Part shown: piece by piece, positions 26,473 to 37,133 of the stretch
Position numbering within the stretch: position 1 is the stretch's first letter
Layout of the letters: each line of letters begins with the position of its first letter
Assembly: GCA_937995825.1 (NCBI GenBank)
Contig: CALKJO010000009.1
Location: 248,001 to 312,000 of the forward strand
Reading direction: 5' to 3'
From: an uncultured Anaerolineae bacterium
Lineage (GTDB): Bacteria > Chloroflexota > Anaerolineae > Aggregatilineales > Phototrophicaceae
Length of the DNA: 64,000 nucleotides
Notes under the pieces: generated by a model
The model's input: only the letters and a program-made list of their open reading frames with translations
Told to the model about the DNA's origin: nothing
Databases searched by the model: none
Program-made: the position numbers and the translations under genes

Positions 26473-27732
26473 ATGAAAGTCAAGGCGGTAATTCTGGCGG
26501 GTGGCGAAGGGACGCGCCTGGCAACACTCACCGCGAAACGCGCCAAGCCCGCCGTACCGTTTGGTGGTAAATACCGCATTATCGATTTTACCTTATCCAA
26601 CTGCGTCAATTCGGGGATTTTCGATGTCCTGATCTTGACACAGTATCGACCGCACAGCCTCAATGACCACATCGGTCGAGGACGCCCCTGGGATTTGGAT
26701 CGATCGTTCACCGGCGGCGTTCAGGTGCTTCAGCCGTATAAGGGGCGCCATGATACCGACTGGTATTCCGGTACAGCGGATGCGGTGACGCAGAATCTCA
26801 ATTTTGTCCGGCGCGGACGCCCGGAATATGTGCTGATTCTCTCCGGCGATCACATTTATGAAATGGATTACGATGTGCTGATCGAATATCACCGCAGCAA
26901 GAAAGCAGAAGCGACCATCTGCACAATTCCAGTGCCGATGGATGAAGCCAGCCGCTACGGGATCGTCGATGTGGACGACGATTATCGAATTCGCAGCTTC
27001 ATCGAAAAGCCCGCCGATCCGCCTGGCAACCTTGCCAACATGGGTGTGTATGTCTTCAACTACCCAGTGCTGGAGCGGCTGCTCAAAGAAGACCGCAACA
27101 TGCCGACCAGTCATGACTTCGGCAAAGACATTCTTCCGCGCATGGTGTCGGAAGGGATGAATCTCTACGCTTATCCTTACGGCGGTTATTGGATCGATGT
27201 CGGGACGGTGGATGCGTATTGGGAAGCGCATATGGATTTGCTGGCTTCGCCGCCGTCGCTCAATCTGAATGATCGCACCTGGGTCATCCATACGGTCAGC
27301 GAGGAGCGCCCGCCTGCTCACATCCATACCGGCGCGACCGTGCGCAACAGCCTGATCACACACGGATGCGTGGTGACAGCGGGGGCAGTGGTCGAGCGTT
27401 CGATCCTGTCTCCGGGTGTGTTTGTCGGTCCGAACGCAGTCGTCCGCGAGTCGATCATCCTCACCGACTCCTACATCGAAGCTGGGGCGGTCGTCGAACG
27501 CTGCATCCTGGATAAAATTGTGGTGGTCGGACATAACGCCCGCGTCGGCGGCATCCCGGAAATGGGCGAGCTGGGGATCACCTGCATCGGCAAGGATTCG
27601 CATATCCCAGCCGGATACACCATCGGGCATTCGTGCATTCTTGGGACAGATTTACGCCTTGAGGACTTTGAGGGCTACGCGGACAAGATCGTCCCAAGTG
27701 GGACGAAACTAGGCTATAAAGGAAAAAAATAG
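26473..27732 (+). CDS. glgC: Glucose-1-phosphate adenylyltransferase
   Basis: Makes ADP-glucose from glucose-1-phosphate and ATP, the committed step of glycogen synthesis. The nucleotide loop [21 protein letters not shown], the conserved [13 protein letters not shown], the sugar-phosphate region [22 protein letters not shown] and FIEKP are all present, followed by a C-terminal left-handed beta-helix (repeats such as [20 protein letters not shown]). At 419 residues it is full length. AAGGAGG lies seven bases before the ATG. The conserved N-terminal arginines suggest allosteric control, usually by glycolytic intermediates, but the effector cannot be read from sequence. Confidence 0.95.
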   Translation: MKVKAVILAGGEGTRLATLTAKRAKPAVPFGGKYRIIDFTLSNCVNSGIFDVLILTQYRPHSLNDHIGRGRPWDLDRSFTGGVQVLQPYKGRHDTDWYSGTADAVTQNLNFVRRGRPEYVLILSGDHIYEMDYDVLIEYHRSKKAEATICTIPVPMDEASRYGIVDVDDDYRIRSFIEKPADPPGNLANMGVYVFNYPVLERLLKEDRNMPTSHDFGKDILPRMVSEGMNLYAYPYGGYWIDVGTVDAYWEAHMDLLASPPSLNLNDRTWVIHTVSEERPPAHIHTGATVRNSLITHGCVVTAGAVVERSILSPGVFVGPNAVVRESIILTDSYIEAGAVVERCILDKIVVVGHNARVGGIPEMGELGITCIGKDSHIPAGYTIGHSCILGTDLRLEDFEGYADKIVPSGTKLGYKGKK

Positions 27733-27737
27733 CACGA

Positions 27738-27765
27738 GCGGGGCGGCTTATGTGAGCCGCCCCGC
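27738..27765. terminator. Bidirectional terminator between glgC and the CBM48 gene
   Basis: Perfect 11-bp GC-rich stem (GCGGGGCGGCT / AGCCGCCCCGC), six-base loop, AT-rich on both sides (AAAAAAAT before, ATTTTATT after). It serves the convergent glgC and CBM48 genes. Confidence 0.82.
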
Positions 27766-27774
27766 AGTATGATT

Positions 27775-28074
27775 TTATTCGGAGGTGGTAACTACAGAGT
27801 TCATTTCGCCGTACTGATTCGGAACGTACTTGTCCGCTTCAGTGTCATTATGCCATTCTTCGCCATTGACGAAATAGCGAAACTCGAATTCCTGATCTTT
27901 GGGAAGATTCACCGTGACCGAGAAACTGCCGTCCTTTGCCTTTTTCATCGGATGAGAATACTGATCCCAATTGTTGAATTGACCCACCAACGCGGCAGTT
28001 TCAGCTTCGATGTTCTGCAAGGTAAAGGTCACCTTGCATTCTTTCTTGGTCTTGAGAAATTGCTTCTTAAGCAT
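27775..28074 (-). CDS. Stand-alone CBM48 / AMPK-beta-like glycogen-binding protein
   Basis: A 99-residue protein consisting only of a CBM48 (isoamylase N-terminal) beta-sandwich: KVTFTLQNIEAETAALVGQFNNWDQ carries the GxFNxW glycogen-binding signature, followed by MKKAKDGSFSVTVNLPKD and FEFRYFVNGEEWHND. CBM48 is normally fused to branching enzymes, isoamylases or AMPK beta. The GH57 branching enzyme here has no such domain, so this small protein may target glycogen for the other enzymes or act as a sensor. Its position between glgC and glgP supports a glycogen role. It is transcribed opposite to both. Confidence 0.85.
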   Translation of the reverse strand: MLKKQFLKTKKECKVTFTLQNIEAETAALVGQFNNWDQYSHPMKKAKDGSFSVTVNLPKDQEFEFRYFVNGEEWHNDTEADKYVPNQYGEMNSVVTTSE

Positions 28075-28293
28075 GTTTCCCTCGATGTCCTCAAAGCTAT
28101 GCTAAACACTTCGCCTTTAACATTCTAGACTCTCAGAGACAGCCTTTCAATGATGAAGTCCTCAGCCTGCGCTTGAGTCGATCATCCTTTATCGTCAGCT
28201 TAATACAAGTGCTGACCTTGATGGTTGCGTCATGTCAGGCGTGCCGTTATGCTTGTATGCGACTCGTTAAGCAAATTCAAAAGGTCAATTTCG

Positions 28294-30876
28294 ATGGTGA
28301 AACCGGTCAAAACCATCAGCATCGTCCCCAAGCTCCCACCTCAGCTTTCCCGACTGCATGATCTGGCGTATAACCTGCGCTGGGCGTGGGATTTCGACAC
28401 GGTCTCGCTGTTTCGCCGTCTGGATCGCAGGCTCTGGGAAAGCACTGGGCATAACCCGGTCGCCATGCTCGGAATGCTCGATCAGGGGCGGCTCGAGTCG
28501 GCAGTCGAGGATGCGGCTTTTATGGCGCATTTCAACCGGGTTTTGAGCAGTTTTGATGCGTATATGAACCCGACCAAAACCTGGTTCTCCGAGCTTTATG
28601 GAAAAACCCATCCTGGAGAATTTGACCAACCCAGCATCGCGTATTTCTCGATGGAATTCGGCATCACTGAGTGTTTGCAGAATTACTCAGGTGGATTGGG
28701 CGTTCTCAGCGGCGATCATCTCAAGAGCGCCAGCGATCTCGGCGTTCCGCTGGTTGGCGTGGGGCTGCTGTATCAGGAGGGCTATTTCCGGCAGTATCTC
28801 AATGCGGATGGGTATCAGCAGGAATCGTATCCTATCAATGATTACGCTAACTTGCCGGTCACGCTTATGCGCGATGTCGACGGCACACCGCTCAAAATCA
28901 GCATCACGCTGCCTGGGCGCGAACTGTATGCCCAAATCTGGCGCGTTCAAGTGGGGCGCGTCTCGCTTTACCTGCTGGATACCAATATCGACGATAATCC
29001 GCGCCAAGAAGATCGCAACCTGACCGATCGGCTTTACGGCGGCGACCGCCGGACGCGCATTCGCCAGGAAATGCTGATGGGAATCGGCGGCATCCGCGCT
29101 CTAAAAGCGCTTGGACTTGAACCCGCTGTTTGCCATATGAACGAAGGTCATGCCGCATTTCTCGCGCTGGAGCGGATTCGCCAGTTCATGCTTGTTCACC
29201 AAGTGGATTTCTACACAGCGAAGAATATTCTTGCGCAGTCGAATATCTTCACAACACACACGCCGGTTCCAGCTGGCTTAGAACGCTTCGGCTTCGATCT
29301 GATCGACGAACACTTCACCGAGTATTATCGGGATTTGGGGCTGACGCGCGACGAATTCATCAATCTCGGTCGCGAAAACATGGGGGATTACGTCCTATTC
29401 TCGATGCCAGTGCTGGCGCTCAATTTGTCCAGCGGGGTCAACGGCGTCGCCAAGCTGCATGGCAAGGTCTCGCGCCACATGTGGCAGTGGATGTATCCTC
29501 AAGTCCCAGAACACGAAATCCCAATTTCGTCGATCACCAACGGCATACATGTCCAGTCGTGGATCAATAACGATATGGCGCTGCTCTTTGATCGCTATCT
29601 CGATCCTGCCTGGCGGACAGAAGAGTGGCGGCGCGACATCTGGGAAGGCGTAGATGCTGTTCCCGACACAGAGCTGTGGCGCACACATGAACGCCGGCGT
29701 GAGCGCTTGGTCAACTTCGCCCGCACACGCCTGACCGAACAGCTTCGCAGGCGCGGCGCGCCGCAGCATGAAATCGAAGAGGCGGCTGAAATCCTCGACT
29801 CCGACGCGCTGACGATTGGGTTCGCGCGCCGCTTCGCCACCTATAAACGCGCCACACTGCTCTTTTCCGACCCTGAACGGCTCTCGCGCATTTTGAACAA
29901 TCCCAATCGCCCGGTGCAGATCATCTTTGCGGGCAAAGCGCATCCGCATGATACTGCGGGTAAAGAATTTATCCGCCAGATCACCGCGATGGCACGCCAA
30001 CCGGAATTTAGACCGCGCGTGGTCTTTCTTGAGGACTATGATATGCATATCGCGCGCTATTTGGTGCAGGGTGTGGATGTTTGGCTGAACAATCCGCGCC
30101 GTCCAAAGGAAGCCAGCGGCACAAGCGGCATGAAGGTGATCTACAATGGCGGATTGAACTGCTCGATCCTCGATGGCTGGTGGGATGAAGGCTACGATCC
30201 GTCGGTCGGTTGGGCAATCGGCAACGGTGAGGAATACCCTGAGTCCGAGTCAGCGCAGCAGGATTACATCGAGAGCGAGGCGCTGTATGATGTCCTAGAG
30301 TATGATATCGTTCCCACCTTCTATACGCGCACGGGGGGTATCCCCCGCGCTTGGCTGACCAAGATCAAAAATGCGCTCAAGGTGCTTGCGCCCTATTTCA
30401 ACACCCATCGCATGGTGCAGGAATACACCAGCATCTACTATCTTCCGCATTATGATCGCTATATGGCGCTGACGCATCCCACGCTGGAGGCAGGTCTCGC
30501 TTATGCGGCGTGGCGTGAGAAGCTGAGGACAAATTGGGAGCGGGTCTCGGTCAATGACATGCAGGTGAGCGATGATCATGTCAGAGTGGGCGACCCGGTG
30601 AAAGTGCTGGCAAAGGTCTATCTGGGTGCGCTAACCCCAAACGATGTTCAGGTGCAGGTTTATTACGGCGCGCTCAACACACGCGGTGAGATTAATGAAG
30701 GCGAAGCGCAAGAGATGGACGCAGTCGGCAAAGGCGAAGACGGGTTCTATACCTTCAGCGCGCAGGTCATCTATAATACCAGCGGGGAACGCGGATTGTC
30801 GGTGCGTGTGCTGCCAAAACATGCGCAGCTTTTGACGCCCTTCCTGCCCGGGATCATTCGCTGGGCGCAGACGTGA
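28294..30876 (+). CDS. glgP: Alpha-glucan (glycogen) phosphorylase, GT35, DUF3417 type
   Basis: Releases glucose-1-phosphate from alpha-1,4-glucans using pyridoxal phosphate. The 860 residues start with the DUF3417 region (LHDLAYNLRWAWDFD) that marks the archaeal/bacterial short-type phosphorylase. Further motifs are AYFSMEFGITECLQNYSGGLG, CHMNEGHAAFLALER, FTTHTPVPAGLERF, and the cofactor site EASGTSGMKVIYNGG with the Schiff-base Lys614, next to LDGWWDEGY. ATG 28294 is preferred, preceded by AAAGGTC; an earlier start at 28225 would add an unrelated leader. It completes the degradation arm of the glycogen cluster. Confidence 0.94.
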   Translation: MVKPVKTISIVPKLPPQLSRLHDLAYNLRWAWDFDTVSLFRRLDRRLWESTGHNPVAMLGMLDQGRLESAVEDAAFMAHFNRVLSSFDAYMNPTKTWFSELYGKTHPGEFDQPSIAYFSMEFGITECLQNYSGGLGVLSGDHLKSASDLGVPLVGVGLLYQEGYFRQYLNADGYQQESYPINDYANLPVTLMRDVDGTPLKISITLPGRELYAQIWRVQVGRVSLYLLDTNIDDNPRQEDRNLTDRLYGGDRRTRIRQEMLMGIGGIRALKALGLEPAVCHMNEGHAAFLALERIRQFMLVHQVDFYTAKNILAQSNIFTTHTPVPAGLERFGFDLIDEHFTEYYRDLGLTRDEFINLGRENMGDYVLFSMPVLALNLSSGVNGVAKLHGKVSRHMWQWMYPQVPEHEIPISSITNGIHVQSWINNDMALLFDRYLDPAWRTEEWRRDIWEGVDAVPDTELWRTHERRRERLVNFARTRLTEQLRRRGAPQHEIEEAAEILDSDALTIGFARRFATYKRATLLFSDPERLSRILNNPNRPVQIIFAGKAHPHDTAGKEFIRQITAMARQPEFRPRVVFLEDYDMHIARYLVQGVDVWLNNPRRPKEASGTSGMKVIYNGGLNCSILDGWWDEGYDPSVGWAIGNGEEYPESESAQQDYIESEALYDVLEYDIVPTFYTRTGGIPRAWLTKIKNALKVLAPYFNTHRMVQEYTSIYYLPHYDRYMALTHPTLEAGLAYAAWREKLRTNWERVSVNDMQVSDDHVRVGDPVKVLAKVYLGALTPNDVQVQVYYGALNTRGEINEGEAQEMDAVGKGEDGFYTFSAQVIYNTSGERGLSVRVLPKHAQLLTPFLPGIIRWAQT

Positions 30877-30946
30877 TCTATTCAAGGCGGCGGGTGTGAG
30901 CGCTTGCTCATCCCCACCGCGCCTAGAATTGAAGACAAGGACGAGC

Positions 30947-31618
30947 ATGATGCCCGACCAGCTCAAGCCATCTGATGACAAAACCATCCCTTCGCGCCCA
31001 GAATCGCTGCGGCGCATCGTGGCTCAGGCAGCGCAGTCACCTTCGCCAGCCCCTGCGACTGAGGGGGCAAAAACCCTCCCCTGGATGCTGGCGCAGTATT
31101 TCAACGGTGAGATCGATCTAAATCAGGAGCTGGCAGGGCGGTTTCCACAGATGCCGCTTATGTCATTGATCTATTTCCGCGTGCAAGGTGTGAAAAATCC
31201 CATCCAAATTGCGACAATTGCGACTCAGGATGGGGCGGCGAGTCTGCACGTTGAAGTGGAGTTGGCGACAAAACTGACGACTTTCACTTTCAGTTTGAAT
31301 TCAATGCTCGCGGTTCGCTTCAGCCCCAGCGGATTGAGCGCGCTGGATCGCGCGCACTGGCTGGAGCCGCTGAAGCGCGAGAACAGCGAGATCGCGTTTT
31401 TGTGGGGAGCGCAGCGTTTCCGCAGCGATTATCTGATCGCAGTCTCACACAAGATGTATACCAATCTCTTCGCTTTGTCTCCAGGGCATACTGAAGCCGC
31501 TGCGCGGCTGACCAGCGAAGTTTGCCGGAAATTTGCCGCGTGGATTGAGCTACACTGGGCAGAGATGAAAGATGATCAGGCGGAAGCGGACAGTCGCTCT
31601 CAGAATTTGACCTGGTGA
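30947..31618 (+). CDS. Hypothetical protein, about 223 residues
   Basis: I do not recognise a family. The N-terminal 45 residues are polar and Pro/Ser/Ala-rich, probably disordered; the rest is a soluble alpha/beta domain with the segments [16 protein letters not shown] and [25 protein letters not shown]. No signal peptide or membrane helix. AAGGACGAG precedes the ATG at 30947. Its stop overlaps the ribosome site of the DUF255 gene and the two are probably cotranscribed. It lies downstream of glgP by about 70 bases, so it might belong to either unit. Confidence 0.7.
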   Translation: MMPDQLKPSDDKTIPSRPESLRRIVAQAAQSPSPAPATEGAKTLPWMLAQYFNGEIDLNQELAGRFPQMPLMSLIYFRVQGVKNPIQIATIATQDGAASLHVEVELATKLTTFTFSLNSMLAVRFSPSGLSALDRAHWLEPLKRENSEIAFLWGAQRFRSDYLIAVSHKMYTNLFALSPGHTEAAARLTSEVCRKFAAWIELHWAEMKDDQAEADSRSQNLTW

Positions 31619-31623
31619 GGGTG

Positions 31624-33656
<2,033 letters not shown>

Positions 33657-33660
<4 letters not shown>

Positions 33661-34247
33661 AGGCGCAGAAAGAAACGGTGCGGCGGGATCGGATTCTCGT
33701 CGTCGATATTGAAGCGACTTGCTGGGAAGGTGAGCCGCCGCCCGGTCAGCAGCATGAGATCATCGAGATCGGCGTATGCGCGCTGGATGTGGCGCGGCGC
33801 GAAGTCGACGAGGCGCGCAGCATCCTGGTCAAACCAACGCGCTCAGCGGTCAGTCCATTCTGTACCGCTCTAACGACGCTGACTCAGGCGATGGTCGATG
33901 AAGGCATCCCTTTTGAGGCAGCATGCGCGCTGATTCAGCGTGAATTCGACGCTAAGTCCTATCTCTGGGCGAGCTGGGGCAAGTATGATCTGACGATGTT
34001 CAAAGCGCAGTGTCACGCTTTCGGCGTGCCGTATCCGTTCAGCGGCAGACATGCCAATCTCAAGCAGCTTTTCGCTAAATCGATCAACAACAAAGTGCGC
34101 GTCGGGATGAGTCAGGCGCTGGACATACTGGCGCTGCCACTGGAAGGCACGCATCATCGCGGCGGCGACGATGCACGCAACACGGCGCGTATTCTGGCGG
34201 CGCTTCTGGAGCGCTGCAGCGCGTCACTGCTCGATCCCTATTGGTGA
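33657..34247 (+). CDS. DEDDh-family 3'-5' exonuclease (ERI-1/RNase T-like)
   Basis: Predicted metal-dependent 3'-5' exonuclease of 196 residues. The first acidic pair is in [12 protein letters not shown] (Asp17, Glu19), the second Asp is in [12 protein letters not shown], and the end holds [15 protein letters not shown] with the general-base His and the last Asp. The WEG insertion after the first motif and the overall length match the ERI-1/KapD group, which acts on RNA; a DNA substrate cannot be ruled out. Start by ATGA overlap with the DUF255 gene. No terminator is seen between it and the tRNA promoter. Confidence 0.88.
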
Positions 34248-34448
34248 GGCGGTCGTGAATGCTGGTCAGACGCTGCGGGATGAACCACCCCGATTCGATG
34301 GTACTGGGCTGTCCATACGCTGGGATCCAGTAAACTGGAGCGCCACCCTAGTGCGCCCCACACTTGGTTAACTGGCAGTATGGACATGTAGTTACAGAGC
34401 TATTTTACCATCTGTTGTCATTTAGCCAGTTCCGCTATCATCCCCACC

Positions 34449-34477
34449 TTGACGATAGCGTTCAAGCCTGTTACTAT
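34449..34477 (+). promoter_or_regulatory. Promoter for tRNA-Glu
   Basis: TTGACG, 17 bases, TACTAT, ending 12 bases before the mature tRNA 5' end. This spacing fits a very short leader removed by RNase P. Confidence 0.75.
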
Positions 34478-34489
34478 AACCGTAAGCAT

Positions 34490-34562
34490 GGCCCTATCGT
34501 CTAGCGGTCTAGGACGTGGCCCTTTCAAGGCCAAAACACGGGTTCGAGTCCCGTTAGGGTCA
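34490..34562 (+). tRNA. tRNA-Glu, anticodon TTC
   Basis: Full cloverleaf: acceptor GGCCCTA pairs with TAGGGTC (one G-U), discriminator A; anticodon stem TGGCC/GGCCA around loop CTTTCAA gives anticodon TTC at 34524-34526; T-arm ACGGG TTCGAGT CCCGT. No CCA is encoded. It reads GAA and GAG codons. Confidence 0.96.
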
Positions 34563-34828
34563 TCATAATTGAACCTAACTTAAACAGACGACCTGATAGT
34601 TGTCTGCTCGACTTACTCCTAGTCTCGCCGTTCGCTTGACCTCTCATAGATAAGAAGCAATCAGCAGAGCAGTTTCGTCTGGTCTAGCCCGCACTATCTG
34701 TCCAAGGGTGGTCAAGTCACGATTTATTCAAACGTCTGCGCAAGCAGGGTGCTAAAGAAAGCAGCCATCACGCATAAAAACATCACGCATAAAAATCACC
34801 CTTAAAATCTGACTTGTGTCATTAAGGC
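34563..34828. other. Intergenic region between tRNA-Glu and arsR
   Basis: About 320 bases separate the tRNA from arsR. Apart from the 15-bp direct repeat at 34766-34795 and the arsR promoter, I see no gene and no clear tRNA terminator. Composition is more AT-rich than the flanking genes. Confidence 0.4.
34766..34795 (+). repeat. Tandem 15-bp direct repeat
   Basis: CATCACGCATAAAAA occurs twice in immediate tandem, ending 33 bases before the arsR -35 hexamer. It could be an activator site or a replication-slippage duplication. Confidence 0.75.
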
Positions 34829-34872
34829 TTGACATTACGTAAAGATAGACTATATTCAGGTTCTTGAATATA
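34829..34872 (+). promoter_or_regulatory. arsR promoter with overlapping ArsR-type operator
   Basis: TTGACA at 34829, a 16-base spacer, and TATATT at 34851. The -10 lies inside a perfect inverted repeat TATATTCA, six bases, TGAATATA (34851-34872), a form typical of ArsR/SmtB operators. Binding there would block RNA polymerase, so the operon should be autorepressed. Confidence 0.85.
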
Positions 34873-34884
34873 CTAGGGTGATGC

Positions 34885-35229
34885 ATGGACAGCTACGCAG
34901 AGACAGCCAGCAAACTCAAACTCATGGGGCATCCAGTACGCCTGCAAATCCTGAATATGCTGCGGCAGGGTGAAATCTGCGTGTGCCACATCGAGACGGC
35001 GCTCGGTAAGCGCCAGGCATACATCTCGCAGCACTTGATGACGCTGCGCGATGCCGGCTTGGTCAGCGCCCGCAGGGATGGGCTTCAGGTGTACTATCGT
35101 TTGAGTGATGCGCTGGTGGAGGATGTGCTGAATCTCATTTATAGGATTTCCGAGCCGCCACAACCGCAAGCCCTTCATGGCTGTCCTTGCCCACAATGTG
35201 CAATCGTTTCTATTGCCACTATCCGATAA
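34885..35229 (+). CDS. arsR: ArsR-family metalloregulatory repressor
   Basis: Winged-helix repressor of 114 residues. KLMGHPVRLQILNMLRQGEICVCHIE includes the alpha-3 site ICVCHIE (Cys32, Cys34), which in ArsR binds As(III), and the recognition helix region RQAYISQHLMTLRDAGLV follows. The C-terminal tail has three more cysteines (100, 102, 105 in GCPCPQC), possibly a third ligand or a second site. AGGGTGAT precedes the ATG. It heads a probable four-gene operon with a thioredoxin-like protein, an ArsP-type permease and a CMD protein. Confidence 0.93.
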   Translation: MDSYAETASKLKLMGHPVRLQILNMLRQGEICVCHIETALGKRQAYISQHLMTLRDAGLVSARRDGLQVYYRLSDALVEDVLNLIYRISEPPQPQALHGCPCPQCAIVSIATIR

Positions 35230-35241
35230 GGAGTAAACCTC

Positions 35242-35490
35242 ATGTTGCAGATCAAAGTTCTGGGTCCGGGCTGCGCCAACTGCAAACGGCTGGAGCAGGA
35301 AGTCAGAGAGGCACTGTCCGACAGCGCTATCGAGTACGAGATCATCAAAGTCACCGACTATGCCGACATCATGGCATACAACATCCTCAGCACGCCGGGG
35401 CTGGTGATGAATGAGACGGTTGTCTCTGCGGGGCGCATCCCGAAGCGCCCACAAATTCTCGAATGGGCAAAACAATTCCAGCAGTCCTGA
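35242..35490 (+). CDS. Small thioredoxin-fold protein (redox-active disulfide protein 2 type)
   Basis: An 82-residue minimal thioredoxin fold with the active site GPGCANCKRLEQ (Cys11, Cys14) right after the first strand, and the cis-Pro segment STPGLVMNETVV. It matches the MTH895-like glutaredoxin-type family that is often encoded beside UPF0718/ArsP permeases. It probably exchanges disulfides or carries a metalloid to the permease; that role is inferred from context. It lies 12 bases after arsR and 15 before the permease gene. Confidence 0.9.
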   Translation: MLQIKVLGPGCANCKRLEQEVREALSDSAIEYEIIKVTDYADIMAYNILSTPGLVMNETVVSAGRIPKRPQILEWAKQFQQS

Positions 35491-35505
35491 GCAGCCAGAA
35501 GGGAA

Positions 35506-36564
35506 ATGATCATGCAGTTAACGCAGCTCAAGCCGACCCGTGAAGACCGTCCAGCCTTTTTGCTCGTCGGCGCGCTGGCGCTGGTCTGGATCGTCGCTTA
35601 TAACAATCTACAGCCTATCGCCGACTGGCTGACCTATACTCTGCTGGGTCTGAGCCGTGAAAGCCAGATTGGCGAAGCGTTGAACTTCTTCATCTACGAT
35701 GTACCGAAAATCCTGCTGCTGCTTTCCGGCATGATCTTCCTGATTACCGTCGTGCAGACCTTTATCAACCCGGCAAAAGTGCGTGCTGCTGTCGAGAAAC
35801 GCGGCGCGGGTGTCGGCAACCTGCTGGCGGCGCTGTTCGGCGCACTGACGCCGTTCTGCTCCTGCTCATCTGTGCCGCTGTTCATCGGCTTTGTGCAGGC
35901 GGGCATTCCATTAGGGATCACCTTTTCATTTCTGATCACGTCGCCGATCATGAACCAGGTTGCCTTTGTGATGCTGTTGGGACTGTTCGGCTGGCAGGTG
36001 GCGCTGCTGTATCTTGTGTCCGGCGTCACTATCGGCGTGGTCGCCGGGCTGATTCTGGGGCGGTTGAAACTGGAACGCTATGTTGAAGGGATGGTCTATG
36101 AGAGCAAAGCGGGCAGCAAGCCCACGCAGGTGCTGGAAGAACAGCTCACCTGGACAGATCGCTTTGAGCGCGCCGCTGACAGCACGCGAGACATCGTGAG
36201 CAAAGTCTGGCTGTACGTGATCGTCGGTATCGGCATCGGCGCATTCATTCACGGTTTCGTGCCAGAACACGCACTGACCGAGATCATGGGCGCGAGCGCG
36301 TGGTGGTCAGTTCCTGCAGCGGTCATGTTGGGCATCCCCCTGTATTCCAACGCCGTTGGCATCATCCCGATTGTCAGCGCCATGCTCGGCAAAGGCGCAG
36401 CATTAGGGACGGCACTGGCGTTCATGATGTCGGTGGTGGCGCTCAGCCTGCCAGAGATGATCATCCTGCGGCGGGTGCTGAAGCCGCGCCTGATCGTGAT
36501 TTTTGTCGGTGTCGTGGCGGTTGGTATCATGTTGACTGGCTACCTGTTCAATCTGCTTGTCTGA
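35506..36564 (+). CDS. Permease of the UPF0718 / ArsP family
   Basis: A 352-residue membrane protein with about eight to ten helices. The conserved motif TPFCSCSSVPLFIGFVQAG (Cys118, Cys120) is the family hallmark, followed by FLITSPIMNQVAFVMLLG; the second half repeats the theme with GIPLYSNAVGIIPI. In ArsP the Cys pair binds trivalent organoarsenicals for export. The ArsR-type regulator with a CVC site supports a metalloid substrate, but YraQ-like members have unknown substrates. Two starts (35506 and 35512) are six bases apart; GAAGGGAA precedes both. Confidence 0.85.
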   Translation: MIMQLTQLKPTREDRPAFLLVGALALVWIVAYNNLQPIADWLTYTLLGLSRESQIGEALNFFIYDVPKILLLLSGMIFLITVVQTFINPAKVRAAVEKRGAGVGNLLAALFGALTPFCSCSSVPLFIGFVQAGIPLGITFSFLITSPIMNQVAFVMLLGLFGWQVALLYLVSGVTIGVVAGLILGRLKLERYVEGMVYESKAGSKPTQVLEEQLTWTDRFERAADSTRDIVSKVWLYVIVGIGIGAFIHGFVPEHALTEIMGASAWWSVPAAVMLGIPLYSNAVGIIPIVSAMLGKGAALGTALAFMMSVVALSLPEMIILRRVLKPRLIVIFVGVVAVGIMLTGYLFNLLV

Positions 36565-36595
36565 TCTGAGACGCTGACGCAATGGAGACGACTCA

Positions 36596-36913
36596 ATGAC
36601 CGATTTACCTGTCCCCTTCCAGCGCATCCGTCAGGAATACCCGGAAGTCGCCGCCGCTTATGACGCGCTGGGCAGCGCGACTCATGAGGCGGGTCCGCTG
36701 GATGAGAAAACTCGCCAGCTTGTGAAATTAGCGCTGGCGGTTGGCGCAGGCTTGGAAGGCGCAGTCCATGCGCATACGCGGCGTTCAATCGAAGCCGGCA
36801 TCAGCCCAGATGAGATCAAGCATGTGGTGTTGCTGGCGATGACCACGCTGGGCTTTCCAGCGACCGTCAGAGCCTATACCTGGGTGAATGATGAGCTAAG
36901 CGATAAAACTTAA
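36596..36913 (+). CDS. Carboxymuconolactone decarboxylase (CMD/AhpD-like) family protein
   Basis: A 105-residue all-helical CMD protein, with KTRQLVKLALAVGAG, VHAHTRRSIEAGISPDEI and VLLAMTTLGFP. The redox CxxC of AhpD is absent: the segment reads GLEGAVHAH where AhpD has Cys-x-x-Cys before the His, so peroxidase-coupled thiol chemistry is unlikely. The conserved His remains. The gene ends the arsR operon, 31 bases after the permease and before a strong terminator. A role in metalloid handling is inferred from position only. Confidence 0.85.
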   Translation: MTDLPVPFQRIRQEYPEVAAAYDALGSATHEAGPLDEKTRQLVKLALAVGAGLEGAVHAHTRRSIEAGISPDEIKHVVLLAMTTLGFPATVRAYTWVNDELSDKT

Positions 36914-36938
36914 CGCCGCGCAAGTTCAGGTTGTTATC

Positions 36939-36980
36939 AGCGCCGCTGAAAAGTTAACCTCAGCGGCGCTTTTGTTTTTG
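36939..36980 (+). terminator. Intrinsic terminator of the arsR operon
   Basis: Perfect 11-bp stem AGCGCCGCTGA / TCAGCGGCGCT with a ten-base loop followed by TTTGTTTTTG, 26 bases after the last stop. Confidence 0.92.
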
Positions 36981-37133
36981 TCAGGGTGACATATTACACG
37001 CCTCACGCTAAATCTGTGATCTCTATCATCGGCGCTGGCAGGCGGGGTAGGTTACGCTGTAATCATCTTAGTTGCCATTTCATGTGTCTCTTTGGTGTTG
37101 GACGCGCCATCTAAGTAAGAAAGAGGAAGCCGT

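Noticed and set aside
26593..27630. 345-codon open frame on the minus strand opposite glgC
   Set aside because: Antisense shadow; the glgC frame is conserved along its whole length.
34766..34795. Possible start of a CRISPR array or satellite
   Set aside because: Only two copies with no spacer between them and no cas genes in the window.
36596..36913. AhpD-type peroxidase partner
   Set aside because: The CxxC redox pair of AhpD is missing, so only the general CMD family name is kept.
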